Of a stretch of DNA of 64,000 nt, positions 7,708 through 16,977 are shown piece after piece. Under the pieces are notes generated by a model. The model was not told the DNA's origin. It worked only from the letters and a program-made list of their open reading frames with translations, and ran no database searches. This DNA comes from Schumannella luteola (GTDB lineage Bacteria > Actinomycetota > Actinomycetes > Actinomycetales > Microbacteriaceae), in contig NZ_JACBZY010000001.1 of NCBI RefSeq assembly GCF_013408685.1, positions 372,001-436,000 of the forward strand, given 5' to 3'. Position 1 is the stretch's first letter, and each line of letters begins with the position of its first letter. Position numbers and translations under genes: made by a program.

Positions 7708-9267
7708 ATGCAGCGTTCCACTCCCTCCGCCCGTCACGAGGCCCTCATCTCCTGGGCCGACACCCAGTCGCAGGCCGAGCGCCTCATCCCCCTGCTCGGC
7801 CGACTGCACCGCGAGCGCGGCGTCGTCACCTCGCTCTACGGGCGCCGGCTGATCAACCTCTCGGCGATCGACGTCGTCAAGGCGCACCGCTTCGGGCGGC
7901 ACGCCGACGCGTTCCAGATCCCCATCGACCGGACCGTCGAGCTCGCCGAGGCGCTGCTCGAGGCCGGAACCCGCGGGCTCTCGGTCGACCTGGCCGCCCT
8001 GCTCGCCGACCACCGCGAGGCGCGTGTCGCCGAGCCGCAGCTGACGCTCGCCGAGTTCCTCGAGCGCGAGCTGCCCGCCCCGAGCGCCGACGAGCTCGTC
8101 GCGCAGACGGCCGGGCGGGATGTCGTGCTCTACGGCTTCGGACGCATCGGGCGCCTGGTGGCCCGCATCCTCATCAACCACGCCGGCAGCGGCGGCGGAC
8201 CCCGCCTGCGCGCGATCGTCGTGCGCCGCGGCTCGGACGACGACCTCGTGAAGCGCGCCAGCCTGCTGCGCCGCGACAGCATCCACGGCCCCTTCGAGGG
8301 CACGATCTCGGTCGACCACGACGCGGAGACAATCCTCGCGAACGGCACGCTCATCCAGGTCATCTACGCCGACGACCCGCGCGAGGTCGACTACAGCGCC
8401 CACGGCATCTCGGATGCGATCCTCATCGACAACACGGGCCGCTGGCGCGACGAGGCGGGCCTGCGCCAGCACCTCGAGCGGCCCGGCATCGCCCGCGTGC
8501 TGCTGACCGCACCGGGCAAGGGCGACCTGCCGAACATCGTGCACGGGGTCAACAGCGACAGCATCGGGGAGGCGCAGATCGTGTCGGCCGCCTCGTGCAC
8601 GACCAACGCGGTGACCCCGGTGCTCAAGGTGCTCGACGACGCCTTCGGCGTGGAGCGCGGGCACATCGAGACGATCCACTCGTTCACGAACGACCAGAAC
8701 CTCATCGACAACTTCCACAAGGCCGATCGCCGCGGCCGCGCCGCCGGGCTCAACATGGTCATCACCGAGACCGGTGCCGCGAAGGCCGTCGCGAAGGCGC
8801 TGCCGAAGTTCGAGGGCAAGCTGACCGGCAACGCCATCCGCGTGCCCACGCCCGACGTGTCGATCGTGATCCTCAACCTCGAGCTGTCGCGCGAGGTGAC
8901 TGCGGCCGAGATCAACGACCTGATCCGCGTCACCTCGGTGCGCTCGCCGCTGCGCCGTCAGGTCGGCTACGTCGAGAGCCCGGATGCGGTGTCGACCGAC
9001 TTCCTGGGCGCGCGCCAAACCGGCATCGTCGACGGGCTCGCCACGGTCGCCGACGGCCGTCACATCGTCGTCTACGTCTGGTACGACAACGAGTTCGGCT
9101 ACAGCCACCAGGTCGTGCGCATCGCCGAGCACCTCGCCGGGGCGCGCCCCGCGTCGGGGTCGTGGCGGGCGTACCCGATCGCGGCGCCGGTCGTCGCCGG
9201 GGCGACCGAGCGCCCGGCGTCCGCGCCGGAGCGCGTCGGCGACGACCTCGTCACGAGCGACGTGTAG
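7708..9267 (+). CDS. Long-form (GapB-type) glyceraldehyde-3-phosphate dehydrogenase
   Basis: 519 residues from ATG 7708, versus about 335 for the classical enzyme. Residues 1-130 are the extra N-terminal region (LIPLLGRLHRERGVVTSLYGR, INLSAIDVVKAHRF) seen in the roughly 480-residue actinobacterial GapB/GapX group. The NAD(P)-binding motif YGFGRIGRLVAR starts near residue 140, the nucleophile is Cys297 (SAASCTTNAV), and the C-terminus keeps WYDNEFGYSHQVVRI. The enzyme interconverts glyceraldehyde-3-phosphate and 1,3-bisphosphoglycerate; GapB of Corynebacterium works mainly in gluconeogenesis, which suits the catabolic setting here (inference). A longer frame reaching back to 7519 would overlap the fur promoter and is not used. 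The ~30-residue Ala/Pro-rich tail after the fold is not part of the family core. Confidence 0.92.
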   Translation: MQRSTPSARHEALISWADTQSQAERLIPLLGRLHRERGVVTSLYGRRLINLSAIDVVKAHRFGRHADAFQIPIDRTVELAEALLEAGTRGLSVDLAALLADHREARVAEPQLTLAEFLERELPAPSADELVAQTAGRDVVLYGFGRIGRLVARILINHAGSGGGPRLRAIVVRRGSDDDLVKRASLLRRDSIHGPFEGTISVDHDAETILANGTLIQVIYADDPREVDYSAHGISDAILIDNTGRWRDEAGLRQHLERPGIARVLLTAPGKGDLPNIVHGVNSDSIGEAQIVSAASCTTNAVTPVLKVLDDAFGVERGHIETIHSFTNDQNLIDNFHKADRRGRAAGLNMVITETGAAKAVAKALPKFEGKLTGNAIRVPTPDVSIVILNLELSREVTAAEINDLIRVTSVRSPLRRQVGYVESPDAVSTDFLGARQTGIVDGLATVADGRHIVVYVWYDNEFGYSHQVVRIAEHLAGARPASGSWRAYPIAAPVVAGATERPASAPERVGDDLVTSDV

Positions 9268-9302
9268 GCGAGCCGGCCGCTGGGGACTTCCTCGCGATCC
9301 GC

Positions 9303-10184
9303 TCAGCCGAGCGCGACCGCGAGCCCGGCGACCCGCTCGGCCGTCGCGACCAGCCGGTCGACGTCGGCCGAGCCGCGCCCGTGCGGCCAGGCGAGCAGGG
9401 TCGTCGAGTGCGGCGCATCCACCACCGGCACGGCCGTGTGCTCGGGCCACTGCCACGCGCGGCTCGAGCGCGGGATGACGAGCAGCGTGCGTCCGAGCGC
9501 GACGAGCTGGGCGAGCTGCGTCTGCGAGCGCACCTCGGGGCCGTCCCCCTCGGGGTAGGTGCCGTCGAGCCGCGGCCACCGGGCGATCGGCAGCCCGGGC
9601 ACGTTCGCGACCTCCTCGCGCGTGACCTCGCTGCGGGCGGCGAGCGGATGCGAGCTCGGCACGATCGCGACCTGCGGCTCGGTCAGCAGGTCGGCGGTCT
9701 CGAACCCGGCCAGGTCGTCGAACGGCCGGTGCATGATCGCGACATCCGCCTCGCCCTCGCGCAGCAGCGTCGCCTGCTCGCCGATCTCGCAGAGCAGCAC
9801 CTCGATGCGAGTCTGCCCCGCGGCCTCGTTCGCGTCGAGGATCGCCTGCAGCAGCTCGTGCGACGAGCCCGCCTTGGTCGCGAGGGTCAGCACGCGGTCG
9901 CCGGTCTCGGCCTCGCGTCCGGCCCGCCGGGTGCGCAGCGCCGCGGCTCCGACGGCCTGCAGTGCCGCTCGGGCCTCGCGCAGCAGCACCTCGCCGGCCG
10001 GCGTGAGGCGGATGCCGCCCGGAGCCCGGTCGATCAGCTGCACCTCGAGCCGCTGCTCGAGCTGGCGGATCGCCCGCGACAGCGGCGGCTGCGCGATGCC
10101 GAGTCGCTCGGCGGCGCGCGTGACATTCAGCTCCTCGGCCACGGCGACGAAGTAGCGCAGCTCGCGGGTCTCCAGATCGTGCAC
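9303..10184 (-). CDS. LysR-family transcriptional regulator
   Basis: 293 residues. The N-terminal winged helix is typical: LRYFVAVAEELNVTRAAERLGIAQPPLSRAIRQLE (residues 8-42, written here in part). The C-terminal effector domain includes the periplasmic-binding-like segments VLTLATKAGSSHELL and IEVLLCEIGEQATLLREGEADVAI. It is divergent from a short-chain dehydrogenase at 10298; the 113-base gap has a T-N11-A inverted repeat (10226-10240), the LysR consensus. The arrangement predicts autorepression and effector-dependent control of the dehydrogenase. The effector is unknown. Confidence 0.92.
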   Translation of the reverse strand: MHDLETRELRYFVAVAEELNVTRAAERLGIAQPPLSRAIRQLEQRLEVQLIDRAPGGIRLTPAGEVLLREARAALQAVGAAALRTRRAGREAETGDRVLTLATKAGSSHELLQAILDANEAAGQTRIEVLLCEIGEQATLLREGEADVAIMHRPFDDLAGFETADLLTEPQVAIVPSSHPLAARSEVTREEVANVPGLPIARWPRLDGTYPEGDGPEVRSQTQLAQLVALGRTLLVIPRSSRAWQWPEHTAVPVVDAPHSTTLLAWPHGRGSADVDRLVATAERVAGLAVALG

Positions 10185-10225
10185 GCCGTGAGGCTAGCCC
10201 CGGCGACCGGCTCCGCGCCGGGTCG

Positions 10226-10240
10226 ATACCCGTGGGGTAT
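10226..10240. promoter_or_regulatory. LysR box between lysR and the dehydrogenase
   Basis: ATACCC-GTG-GGGTAT is a perfect inverted repeat that contains the T-N11-A core of LysR-type binding sites (T at 10227, A at 10239). It lies in the divergent gap between the regulator (start 10184) and the dehydrogenase (start 10298). Confidence 0.65.
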
Positions 10241-10297
10241 GGGCGCGCACTCGATCGGTCTTGGACGCGGGACGCCCGCCGGGCAGAGCATGAGCGC

Positions 10298-11113
10298 ATG
10301 AACGACAGCACGAACCCGTCCCCCGCAGCATCCGCGTCCAGCTCCCCCGCCGCTGACTCGCCCGGCGCCACCGGTGCATCCGACGCATCCACCGCCGACG
10401 CCCGCGTCGCCCTGGTCACCGGCGCCAACAAGGGCATCGGCTTCGCGATCGCCGAGGGTCTCGGCCACCAGGGGCTGCGCGTGATCGTCGGCGCCCGCGA
10501 CGACGCGGCCCGCGACGCGGCGGTCGCCCGGCTGCGCGAGCGCGGGCTGGATGCCGAGGGCGTGCGCCTCGACGTGACCGACGACCAGAGCGTCGCCGCC
10601 GCGGCCGCCGAGATCGAGCAGCGCTTCGGCCGCCTCGACGTGCTCGTCAACAACGCCGGCATCTCGGGTCCCTTCGACCCGACGACCTGGCAGCAGGACC
10701 CGACCGCGGTCGACCTCGATCAGCTGCGCGGCGTCGTCGACGTCAACGTCTACGGCGTGATCCGCGTGACCAACGCGGTGCTGCCGCTGCTGCGGCGAGC
10801 GCCGCATCCGCGCATCGTCAACGCCTCGAGCAGCATGGGCTCGCTCGAGCGCCGCCCCGGCCCGATCATGGCGCTCTACTCGCCGACGAAGACGTTCCTC
10901 AACTCGCTCACGGTGCAGTACGCCCGAGAGTTCGAGAACACGCCCATCATCGTCAACGCCGCCTGCCCCGGACTCGTCGCGACCGACTTCAACGGTTTCG
11001 CCGGCGACCGCACGCCCGAGCAGGGCGCCGCGACCGCGGTCCGCCTGGCGACGCTGCCCGACGACGGCCCGCGCGGCGGCTTCTTCGAGGATGCGGGCGT
11101 CGTCCCCTGGTGA
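10298..11113 (+). CDS. Short-chain dehydrogenase/reductase
   Basis: 271 residues from ATG 10298. An Ala/Ser/Pro-rich lead of about 30 residues precedes the Rossmann fold. Cofactor motif TGANKGIG (residue ~40), NNAG and the catalytic Tyr/Lys in YSPTK are all present, with Ser in NASSSMGS. The TGxNKGIG version and the following GVDLDQLRG...VNVYGVI segment resemble the carbonyl-reductase-like SDRs that often sit beside a LysR gene in actinobacteria. The substrate cannot be told from sequence. Transcription is probably governed by the divergent LysR protein. Confidence 0.92.
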   Translation: MNDSTNPSPAASASSSPAADSPGATGASDASTADARVALVTGANKGIGFAIAEGLGHQGLRVIVGARDDAARDAAVARLRERGLDAEGVRLDVTDDQSVAAAAAEIEQRFGRLDVLVNNAGISGPFDPTTWQQDPTAVDLDQLRGVVDVNVYGVIRVTNAVLPLLRRAPHPRIVNASSSMGSLERRPGPIMALYSPTKTFLNSLTVQYAREFENTPIIVNAACPGLVATDFNGFAGDRTPEQGAATAVRLATLPDDGPRGGFFEDAGVVPW

Positions 11114-11123
11114 GTGAGGCGGC

Positions 11124-11864
11124 TCAGACCACGCGGAACTCGAGCGCCCCGACGCCGGCGACCTCGGCCCGCACGCCCTGACCGCGCTCAAGCGGGCCGA
11201 CGCCGGCCGGGGTGCCCGTGAAGATCAGGTCGCCGGGGCGCAGCACGACCTCCTGCGAGAGGCGGGAGATGAGCTCGGGCACGCTCCAGATGAGCTGGTC
11301 GAGGTCGCCGTCCTGGCGGGTCGCGCCGTCGACGTCGAGGTGGATGCGTCCGCTCACCGGGTGCTGCCCGATGCGCTCGACCGACATCAGCTCGCCGACC
11401 GGACCGGACGCGTCGAAGCCCTTCGCGAGATCCCACGGCCGCCCGCTCGTCTTCGCCTGGCCCTGCACGTCGCGACGGGTCAGGTCGACGCCGACCGTGT
11501 AGCCCCACACGACGTCGAGCGCCGACTCCGGCGTGACCGCATCCGCGACGGCGCCGATCGCGACGACCAGCTCGGCCTCGAAGTGGAAGTCGGCGGTCAG
11601 GGGCGGGTACGGCGCCGTGCCCGCCTCGACGCCGTCGAAGCCCTCGGCGGCGGGGATGCCCTCGCTCGCTGCATAGACGGCATCCGCGGGCTTGCTGAAG
11701 AAGAACGGCGCCTGACGGTCGGGGTCGGAGCCCATCTCGCGCGCGTGGTCGGCATAGTTCTGCCCGACGCAGTAGACGCGCCGCACCGGGAAGCGCTCGG
11801 CTGTGGCCGAGGGGCCGTCACCGGCGATCGGGAGGGTGCGGGGTTCCACGTCGAAGAGCGTCAT
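11124..11864 (-). CDS. Fumarylacetoacetate hydrolase-family protein
   Basis: 246 residues. The FAH-fold motifs are clear: VYCVGQNYADHAREMG (residue ~30), the metal-binding acidic set in FHFEAELVVAIG, the RDVQGQAKTSGRPWDLAKGFD segment and the C-terminal GDLIFTGTPAGVGPL. Enzymes of this group hydrolyse, decarboxylate or hydrate 2-oxo acids such as acylpyruvates; the closest pattern is fumarylpyruvate hydrolase-like. It is convergent with the dehydrogenase, ten bases away, and no aromatic ring-cleavage gene lies next to it; the hpa operon begins about 5 kb downstream. Substrate assignment is uncertain. Confidence 0.9.
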   Translation of the reverse strand: MTLFDVEPRTLPIAGDGPSATAERFPVRRVYCVGQNYADHAREMGSDPDRQAPFFFSKPADAVYAASEGIPAAEGFDGVEAGTAPYPPLTADFHFEAELVVAIGAVADAVTPESALDVVWGYTVGVDLTRRDVQGQAKTSGRPWDLAKGFDASGPVGELMSVERIGQHPVSGRIHLDVDGATRQDGDLDQLIWSVPELISRLSQEVVLRPGDLIFTGTPAGVGPLERGQGVRAEVAGVGALEFRVV

Positions 11865-11974
11865 GCCCCGATCCTCCCGCCCTGCCGTGGATGCGCGCTG
11901 GGCGCGACCGCCCCGCGCGTGCGCGAGCGAGACAGGAACCGCGTCTGAGGTCTGGGAGGAAGGCGCTGCGCGCC

Positions 11975-12316
11975 TCAGGTCGCGGAGCCGTCGGCGAAGA
12001 CGCGCAGCTCCTGGTCGCAGCGGCAGGCGGCGGCGATGCGCGCGGCCCAGGCCACCGCATCCTCTCGGGTCGGCACGTCGATCACCGTGAACCCGCCGGC
12101 GAGGGATCCGGTCTGCGGGTAGGCGCCCAGCTGCTCGCTGCCGTCGGCGGCGACGCGCACGAGCAGCGACGCCTCATCCAGCCCGCCGGCGAAGACGAGC
12201 ACACCCGCCTCCCGCGCCGCGGCGACCGCGGCATGCGACTCCTCGACCACGGTCGGGAAGTCCTCCTCGGCGATCTGCATCGCCGAGCCGGGGAACGAGA
12301 TCAGGTAGTGCGTCAT
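11975..12316 (-). CDS. YCII-related (DGPF-type) small protein
   Basis: 113 residues from ATG 12316. The sequence MTHYLISFPGSAM, the middle GVLVFAGGLDEA and the C-terminal IDVPTREDAVAWAARIAAAC match the ferredoxin-like YCII fold found in sigma-factor-associated DGPF proteins and small dehalogenase-like enzymes. Catalytic function is unproven for most of the family. A longer frame to 12655 is antisense to the next gene and rejected. It stands alone between the FAH gene and the foreign-looking NTPase locus; the 165-base gap 12317-12481 holds no gene. Confidence 0.85.
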   Translation of the reverse strand: MTHYLISFPGSAMQIAEEDFPTVVEESHAAVAAAREAGVLVFAGGLDEASLLVRVAADGSEQLGAYPQTGSLAGGFTVIDVPTREDAVAWAARIAAACRCDQELRVFADGSAT

Positions 12317-12481
12317 CGCGACTCCTCTATTGGATATGACGAGCGTCGCACGGGCTCTGCGTGCGTGGAACTCCGCAGATCGGCACCAGCGTCCTCCTCT
12401 CACGACGGTCTGGAGAGGTGTAATCGAAACGATCCAGAATTTGCCGGCGCGAGACGTTGTGCCGCCTGCCACAATGCGAAC

Positions 12482-15400
12482 GTGAAGTCGCCCGATACCC
12501 GGCCAGATGCGCCGTATCTCACGGCGGATTTCGTCGAGTCCGAGCATCGTGGGTATGTCGAGCGGCTCGCCCAGGCGCTTCGGCCAGATTCCCCGGCCCG
12601 CAATATCGCTCTGACCGGGTCCTACGGTTCCGGCAAGAGCAGCGTGATCAACCAAGTTGTCGCCGAATACCCAAAGAAGCAGGCACTGCGCATCTCGGTC
12701 AGCTCGTTCGTACGGGGTAGCGCCTCACCGGACACCGCCGCGGCAAAGGCCGAGACGTCGAACGAGCTGCAGAAGGAGATCGTCAAGCACCTGCTCTACG
12801 TGCGCCGCCCGGCGGTACTCGGTTCGTCTCAGTTTCGTCGCTCGGAGACGATCAACCAATGGCGAGCCGTCATCCTCGCTGCCCTGACCAGCATCGTCGT
12901 GCTGCTGATCGCGTTCTTCACCGGGGCTTCGTCGCGTCTTGAAGCGTTCGCAGCTGGATCCCCGATCAAGTTAACCGCCGTTGGGATCTCCGCCTTCGCC
13001 GTGGTCGGCGCGCTCGCCTTCGCGGTGCAAGTCCTCTTCCACAACCGCGTGCGGATAGCGGCACTCTCGTCTGGCAAGACCAAGATCGAACTGACTGGAG
13101 CCGATGAGGGCTATTTCGACCATCATCTGGACGAGATCATCCACTTCTTCGCCAGCCATGCCTACACATTGGTCGTCTTCGAGGACCTAGACCGCTTCGA
13201 TGCAATCGAGATTTTCGAGGAGCTTCGCGACCTGAACGGGTTGCTCAACGCGTCGGAGCAGATCACGAGCCCTCTCCGGTTCGTATACGCCCTGCGAGAC
13301 AGCCTCTTCGAGATCCATTCGACCCCGGCAGGCGACCCCGGTGAGAACCAGATGATGCGTGCAGCGTCCATGCGCGCAAAGTTCTTCGACCTGATCATCC
13401 CGGTCGTGCCGTTCGCGACACGACGCACAGCACTCGACCTCTGGGAGCGCGAGCTCCGCCGTCAGGGCGTCTCATTGCCAGTAGAAGTCGTCGCCCTGGT
13501 TGCGACGTATATCCAAGACATGAGGGTGATTCGGTCGATCTGCTACGAATTCGAGGTGTTCGCGGCCGCTCGCACCGTCGGCAATCCCCTGCGCTTGCGC
13601 GACGACTCCCTCCTCGCACTCATGGCGTTCAAGGCCGTGCATCCCGCAGAATTCGAACGCATTCGATCAGGCGACAGCTGCCTGGACGCGGTCGAGGCAC
13701 TCCGTCGCGAAGCCATCAGGGCGACCGTCGAAGAACTCGACGATCGCGCCCGACGCATCGCTTCGCGGGGCAGCTATGAGAGCGACCGTCATGCGCAGTC
13801 AGCCGCGCTCGGCGCATCTCTTCTTTCTGGACTCGACCGGGCGTTCCGCATTGCTCGAGGCGAAATGCAACCGTCATTCACCCTCGTGATCGGCGACATC
13901 GCGTACTCGCGTGACGATGCGACCGGCCTGATGTTCTGGTGGCATCTCGCTCAGGCGCCTGAAGGTCTCTTCGTCGATGTCGAAGGGCAGATCGCTCATG
14001 TGACCGCCGACGACCTCGAAGCGATCTTGGGCGTCACGGTCACCGAGCTCCGCCGGGTCATCCCGGGTCGACTTCAGCAACCCGCCGACGAAGTCTCCGC
14101 GATCGACACGCAGCGCGATCGGGTCGCATCAGCCAGTCTCGCCGAGCTGCTCAGGATCGATGGGGTAGTCGGATCGGCGAACTTGGAAAGCTCGATTGCT
14201 TCGGCGCTCCCGTCTCCGCTAGCTGTCGACCTGATAATCGGCGGCTTCATCGACCAGAACTTCAGCCTGTACGCGTCGCGCTACTTCGGCGCATCCTCCG
14301 CTCCGGCCGTGCTGAACTTCGCGATGCATGTGGCGCAGCCCGGCATCGTCGATTTCGATGCTCCGCTGAATGGCCGCGAGGGCGCGGAAGCACTGTTGCG
14401 AGAAGTGGGGCCCCAGTTGCTGAGCACCCGCAGCGCACTCAACATCGCCCTTGTCGACGCGCTTCTCGACGACGCGCGATTGGATCCGGTCCTGCAGCGG
14501 ATTACGTCGGACGCAGAGGATGGCCACGCGTTCCTGAGGGCATACCTGCTCCGCGGGTCTCGACTGCCCCGGCTTATCGAGTTGCTTGTGCCGCGATGGC
14601 CGGAGTTCTTCGAGTTCGTAGCCGCATCCGGAGACCTGCCGCCCGCGCAGATCAACACGTTGCTGGATCTGGGATTGCGCGCACTCAGCGAAGAGAGCCA
14701 TTACAGCGTGGGACCGGCCGTCCGATCCACGCTGGAGACCAGCATCGGTCAGCTACGCGCGCTGCGCGACCACGAGCCTTCGCAGGCACCTGCACTCGCC
14801 CGCTTCCTGCGGGCGTCGGGGACGACCGTGCCTCGTCTCGCCGACCTGTCGATCCCGCTTCGCCAGATCGTCGCGGGATCCGGTGGCTTCGACTTCACGG
14901 TCGAGAACTTCACGACGGCTTTTGGCGCGGATACGTCCCTTTGGTCGCTCGATCTACTTCCTTTTCGTTCGACTGAGCTGTCGGTCCAGCTGATCACGCG
15001 CTGAGCCGAGTACCTCGATGTTCTGCCTTCATCCGTGCCTACGATCGCCCAAGAACCGCTCGACGGATGGGCAGAGAGGATCACGACGATCATTCCCGCG
15101 GCGGTGCTTCCGCTGCTGCTCAAGGCCGACCCGGCAGCGAGGCTTCACGAACTCGAGGCCGCCGTCCCCTCCTCGTGGTCGGAGCTATTGTCTGCTGGGC
15201 GGGTCAACGAGACGCTTTCCAACTGGATGGCTTACTCGACCCGGTATGGCGTCGACGAGCTTCTCGCACAGCGGCTGCGGGCCACTCGGCCGCTCGATAT
15301 CGAGGAGGTCGGCGCAACCGCGCGCCACGCTTTCGCCGTTCGTGTCCTGAACAGCGGTCGGCTCACACCGCACGAACGAGTCGTCGCACTTCTCGGCATA

Positions 15401-16019
15401 CGTTCCGGCATCCCGATTCGAGGTGCTGAGATCGCCTCTGAAGCGGCGGAGATCGTCGACGAGCTGCTCGCCACCGGCCAACTCGACGACGGGGCGAAAA
15501 GCTTCGCGGGTCTTCCGGACGCTGAGTCCCGCCGCACCTTCCTGGCGAGATCAACGACGTTCGCACGGTCTCCGCAAGAGTTCGAGCTGGCGCCGGCCGA
15601 TCTCCTGACCATGATTGCTGACATCGAACTGGCGGAGATTACGCAGACCACTCATGGAGCACGTCGGCGTGATCGCCGCGCCCCTTGACATGGAGAGCGC
15701 GGATTCGCTTCTCCGGGCCGCGCGCGATTGGCCAACGTCACCCAGCTTGGATTCCGAAGCCCGTCTGCTCGCTGCCTCGTCGGGAGGGCGTGACGCCCTG
15801 CTCTATCTGGCAGCGACGACATCTGATGCGCGTCTGCTCGAAGGCCTGTCGGCCCTGGGCGCGCCCTGGTCTGAGCTGGCGTCCGCCACTTCCCCAACCG
15901 TGATCCTCGAGCCCGCTCCCCCGTTGGAGTTCTTGCAGAGGCTGACAGATGCCGCGCTCATCACCGGGTGGAGGTCCGACAAGGGCGTCGCGTCCATATC
16001 GCCCGCTCACCAGCGCTGA
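12482..16019 (+). pseudogene. YobI-like membrane P-loop NTPase, broken by a stop codon and a frameshift
   Basis: The GTG at 12482 opens 840 codons to a TGA at 15002-15004. The same frame continues without break (AEYLDVLPSS...) to 15688, and the homologous frame then shifts by one base near 15650 and runs to 16019 (EHVGVIAAPLD...), giving about 1,175 residues in all, close to full-length YobI proteins. Walker A is GSYGSGKSS (residues 46-54), two membrane helices lie at about 124-146 and 160-185, and a Walker B-like YTLVVFEDLDRFD at about 227. YobI/KAP-like NTPases are proposed to act in conflict or defence at the membrane. Codons such as ATA, TTG, CTA and ACA are commoner than in the neighbours, a sign of transfer. 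The reading may end in another frame (RRVHIARSP) near 15990. Sequencing error at two sites is the alternative. Confidence 0.75.
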
Positions 16020-16107
16020 CACGGCACGAGGCGTCGTCGATTCGCCCCAGAAGGTCGCAGTGAGCGTTCAGCAGCGTCTCTCGGACATCGATCGCGAGAT
16101 GCGTCGC

Positions 16108-16977
16108 TCAGTACGACGCGCGGGAAGCGGCGTCGCCGCCGCCGGCGGGCGACCAGCGCGCGGCGAGCGCCTCGGAGGCGCGGGCGAGCAGCGCCGTGTC
16201 GGCGCCGACGAGAACGAAGCTCGCGCCCGCATCCACGTAGTCCTGCGCCTGCTCGGGCACGAAGGCGTTCACGCCGACCGGCTTGCCGGCCGCGCGCACG
16301 GCGTCGAACGTCCGCGTCACCGCGGCGACGACATCCGGATGCGTCTGCTGGCCGAGCAGACCGAGCGACGCGGCGAGGTCGCTGGGCCCGACGAAGACGC
16401 CGTCGACGCCGTCGACCGCGGCGATCTCGGCCGCCGCATCCACGCCCGCCGCCGTCTCGATCTGCACGAACAGCGACACGTGCTCGTCGCCGTTCTGCAG
16501 GTAGTCGTCGACGCGGTTCCAGCGGGCCGAGCGGGCGAGCGCGCTGCCGACACCGCGGATGCCGCGGGGCGGGTAGCGCACGGCCGCGACGGCCCGCGCG
16601 GCCTCGGCCGGCGTCGAGATCATCGGCACGAGCACGTTCTGCGCGCCGAGATCGAGCACCTGCTTGATCACGACCGGATCGAGTGCGGGCACGCGCACGA
16701 CCGGGGTGATCGGATACGCGCTGACCGCGTGCAGCTGCGCCACGACCGACTCGAGGCCGTTGGGCGAGTGCTCCATGTCGATGAGCGTCCAGTCGAGACC
16801 GGATCCGGCGCAGATCTCGGCGACGAGCGGGCTGCCGGAGCAGACCCAGATGCCCGCGAGCGCACGACCGTCGCCAGCCGAGCCGGCCGAGCCGGCCGAG
16901 CCGGCCGAAGCCGAAGTCGAAGCCGAAGCCAGCCGCTCGCGGAAGGTCGCGGGAAGCGAGGTCAGAGGAAGCGGCAT
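16108..16977 (-). CDS. hpaI: HpcH/HpaI-type 2-oxo-acid aldolase
   Basis: 289 residues from ATG 16977. This is 4-hydroxy-2-oxoheptane-1,7-dioate aldolase by motif and context; it splits the hydrated intermediate of homoprotocatechuate breakdown into pyruvate and succinate semialdehyde. Motifs: GIWVCSGSPLVAEI, WTLIDMEHSPNG (catalytic His), VQIETAAGVD (metal Glu) and GVFVGPSDLAASLG (metal Asp). Residues 16-33 form a SAG-rich linker made by a 9-base microsatellite (16880-16925), unusual for the family. The start overlaps the hydratase gene by 16 bases, so it ends the hpa operon. Pyruvate and succinate semialdehyde would feed central metabolism. Confidence 0.92.
   Translation of the reverse strand: MPLPLTSLPATFRERLASASTSASAGSAGSAGSAGDGRALAGIWVCSGSPLVAEICAGSGLDWTLIDMEHSPNGLESVVAQLHAVSAYPITPVVRVPALDPVVIKQVLDLGAQNVLVPMISTPAEAARAVAAVRYPPRGIRGVGSALARSARWNRVDDYLQNGDEHVSLFVQIETAAGVDAAAEIAAVDGVDGVFVGPSDLAASLGLLGQQTHPDVVAAVTRTFDAVRAAGKPVGVNAFVPEQAQDYVDAGASFVLVGADTALLARASEALAARWSPAGGGDAASRASY

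Noticed and set aside
7552-10662. A very long minus-strand open frame (over 1,000 codons) across the GAPDH and LysR genes.
   Set aside because: It is antisense or out of frame to well-supported genes, is Arg/Asp/Val-rich shadow sequence and has no family motif; long spurious frames are normal at this GC content.
11891-12481. Upstream extension of the NTPase frame by 197 codons.
   Set aside because: It overlaps the YCII gene antisense and is shadow-like; similarity to the family begins at the GTG at 12482.
12482-16019. Three separate genes (840, about 217 and about 130 residues).
   Set aside because: The first two share one frame interrupted by a single TGA and the third continues the same protein after a one-base shift, so a broken single gene is the simpler reading.
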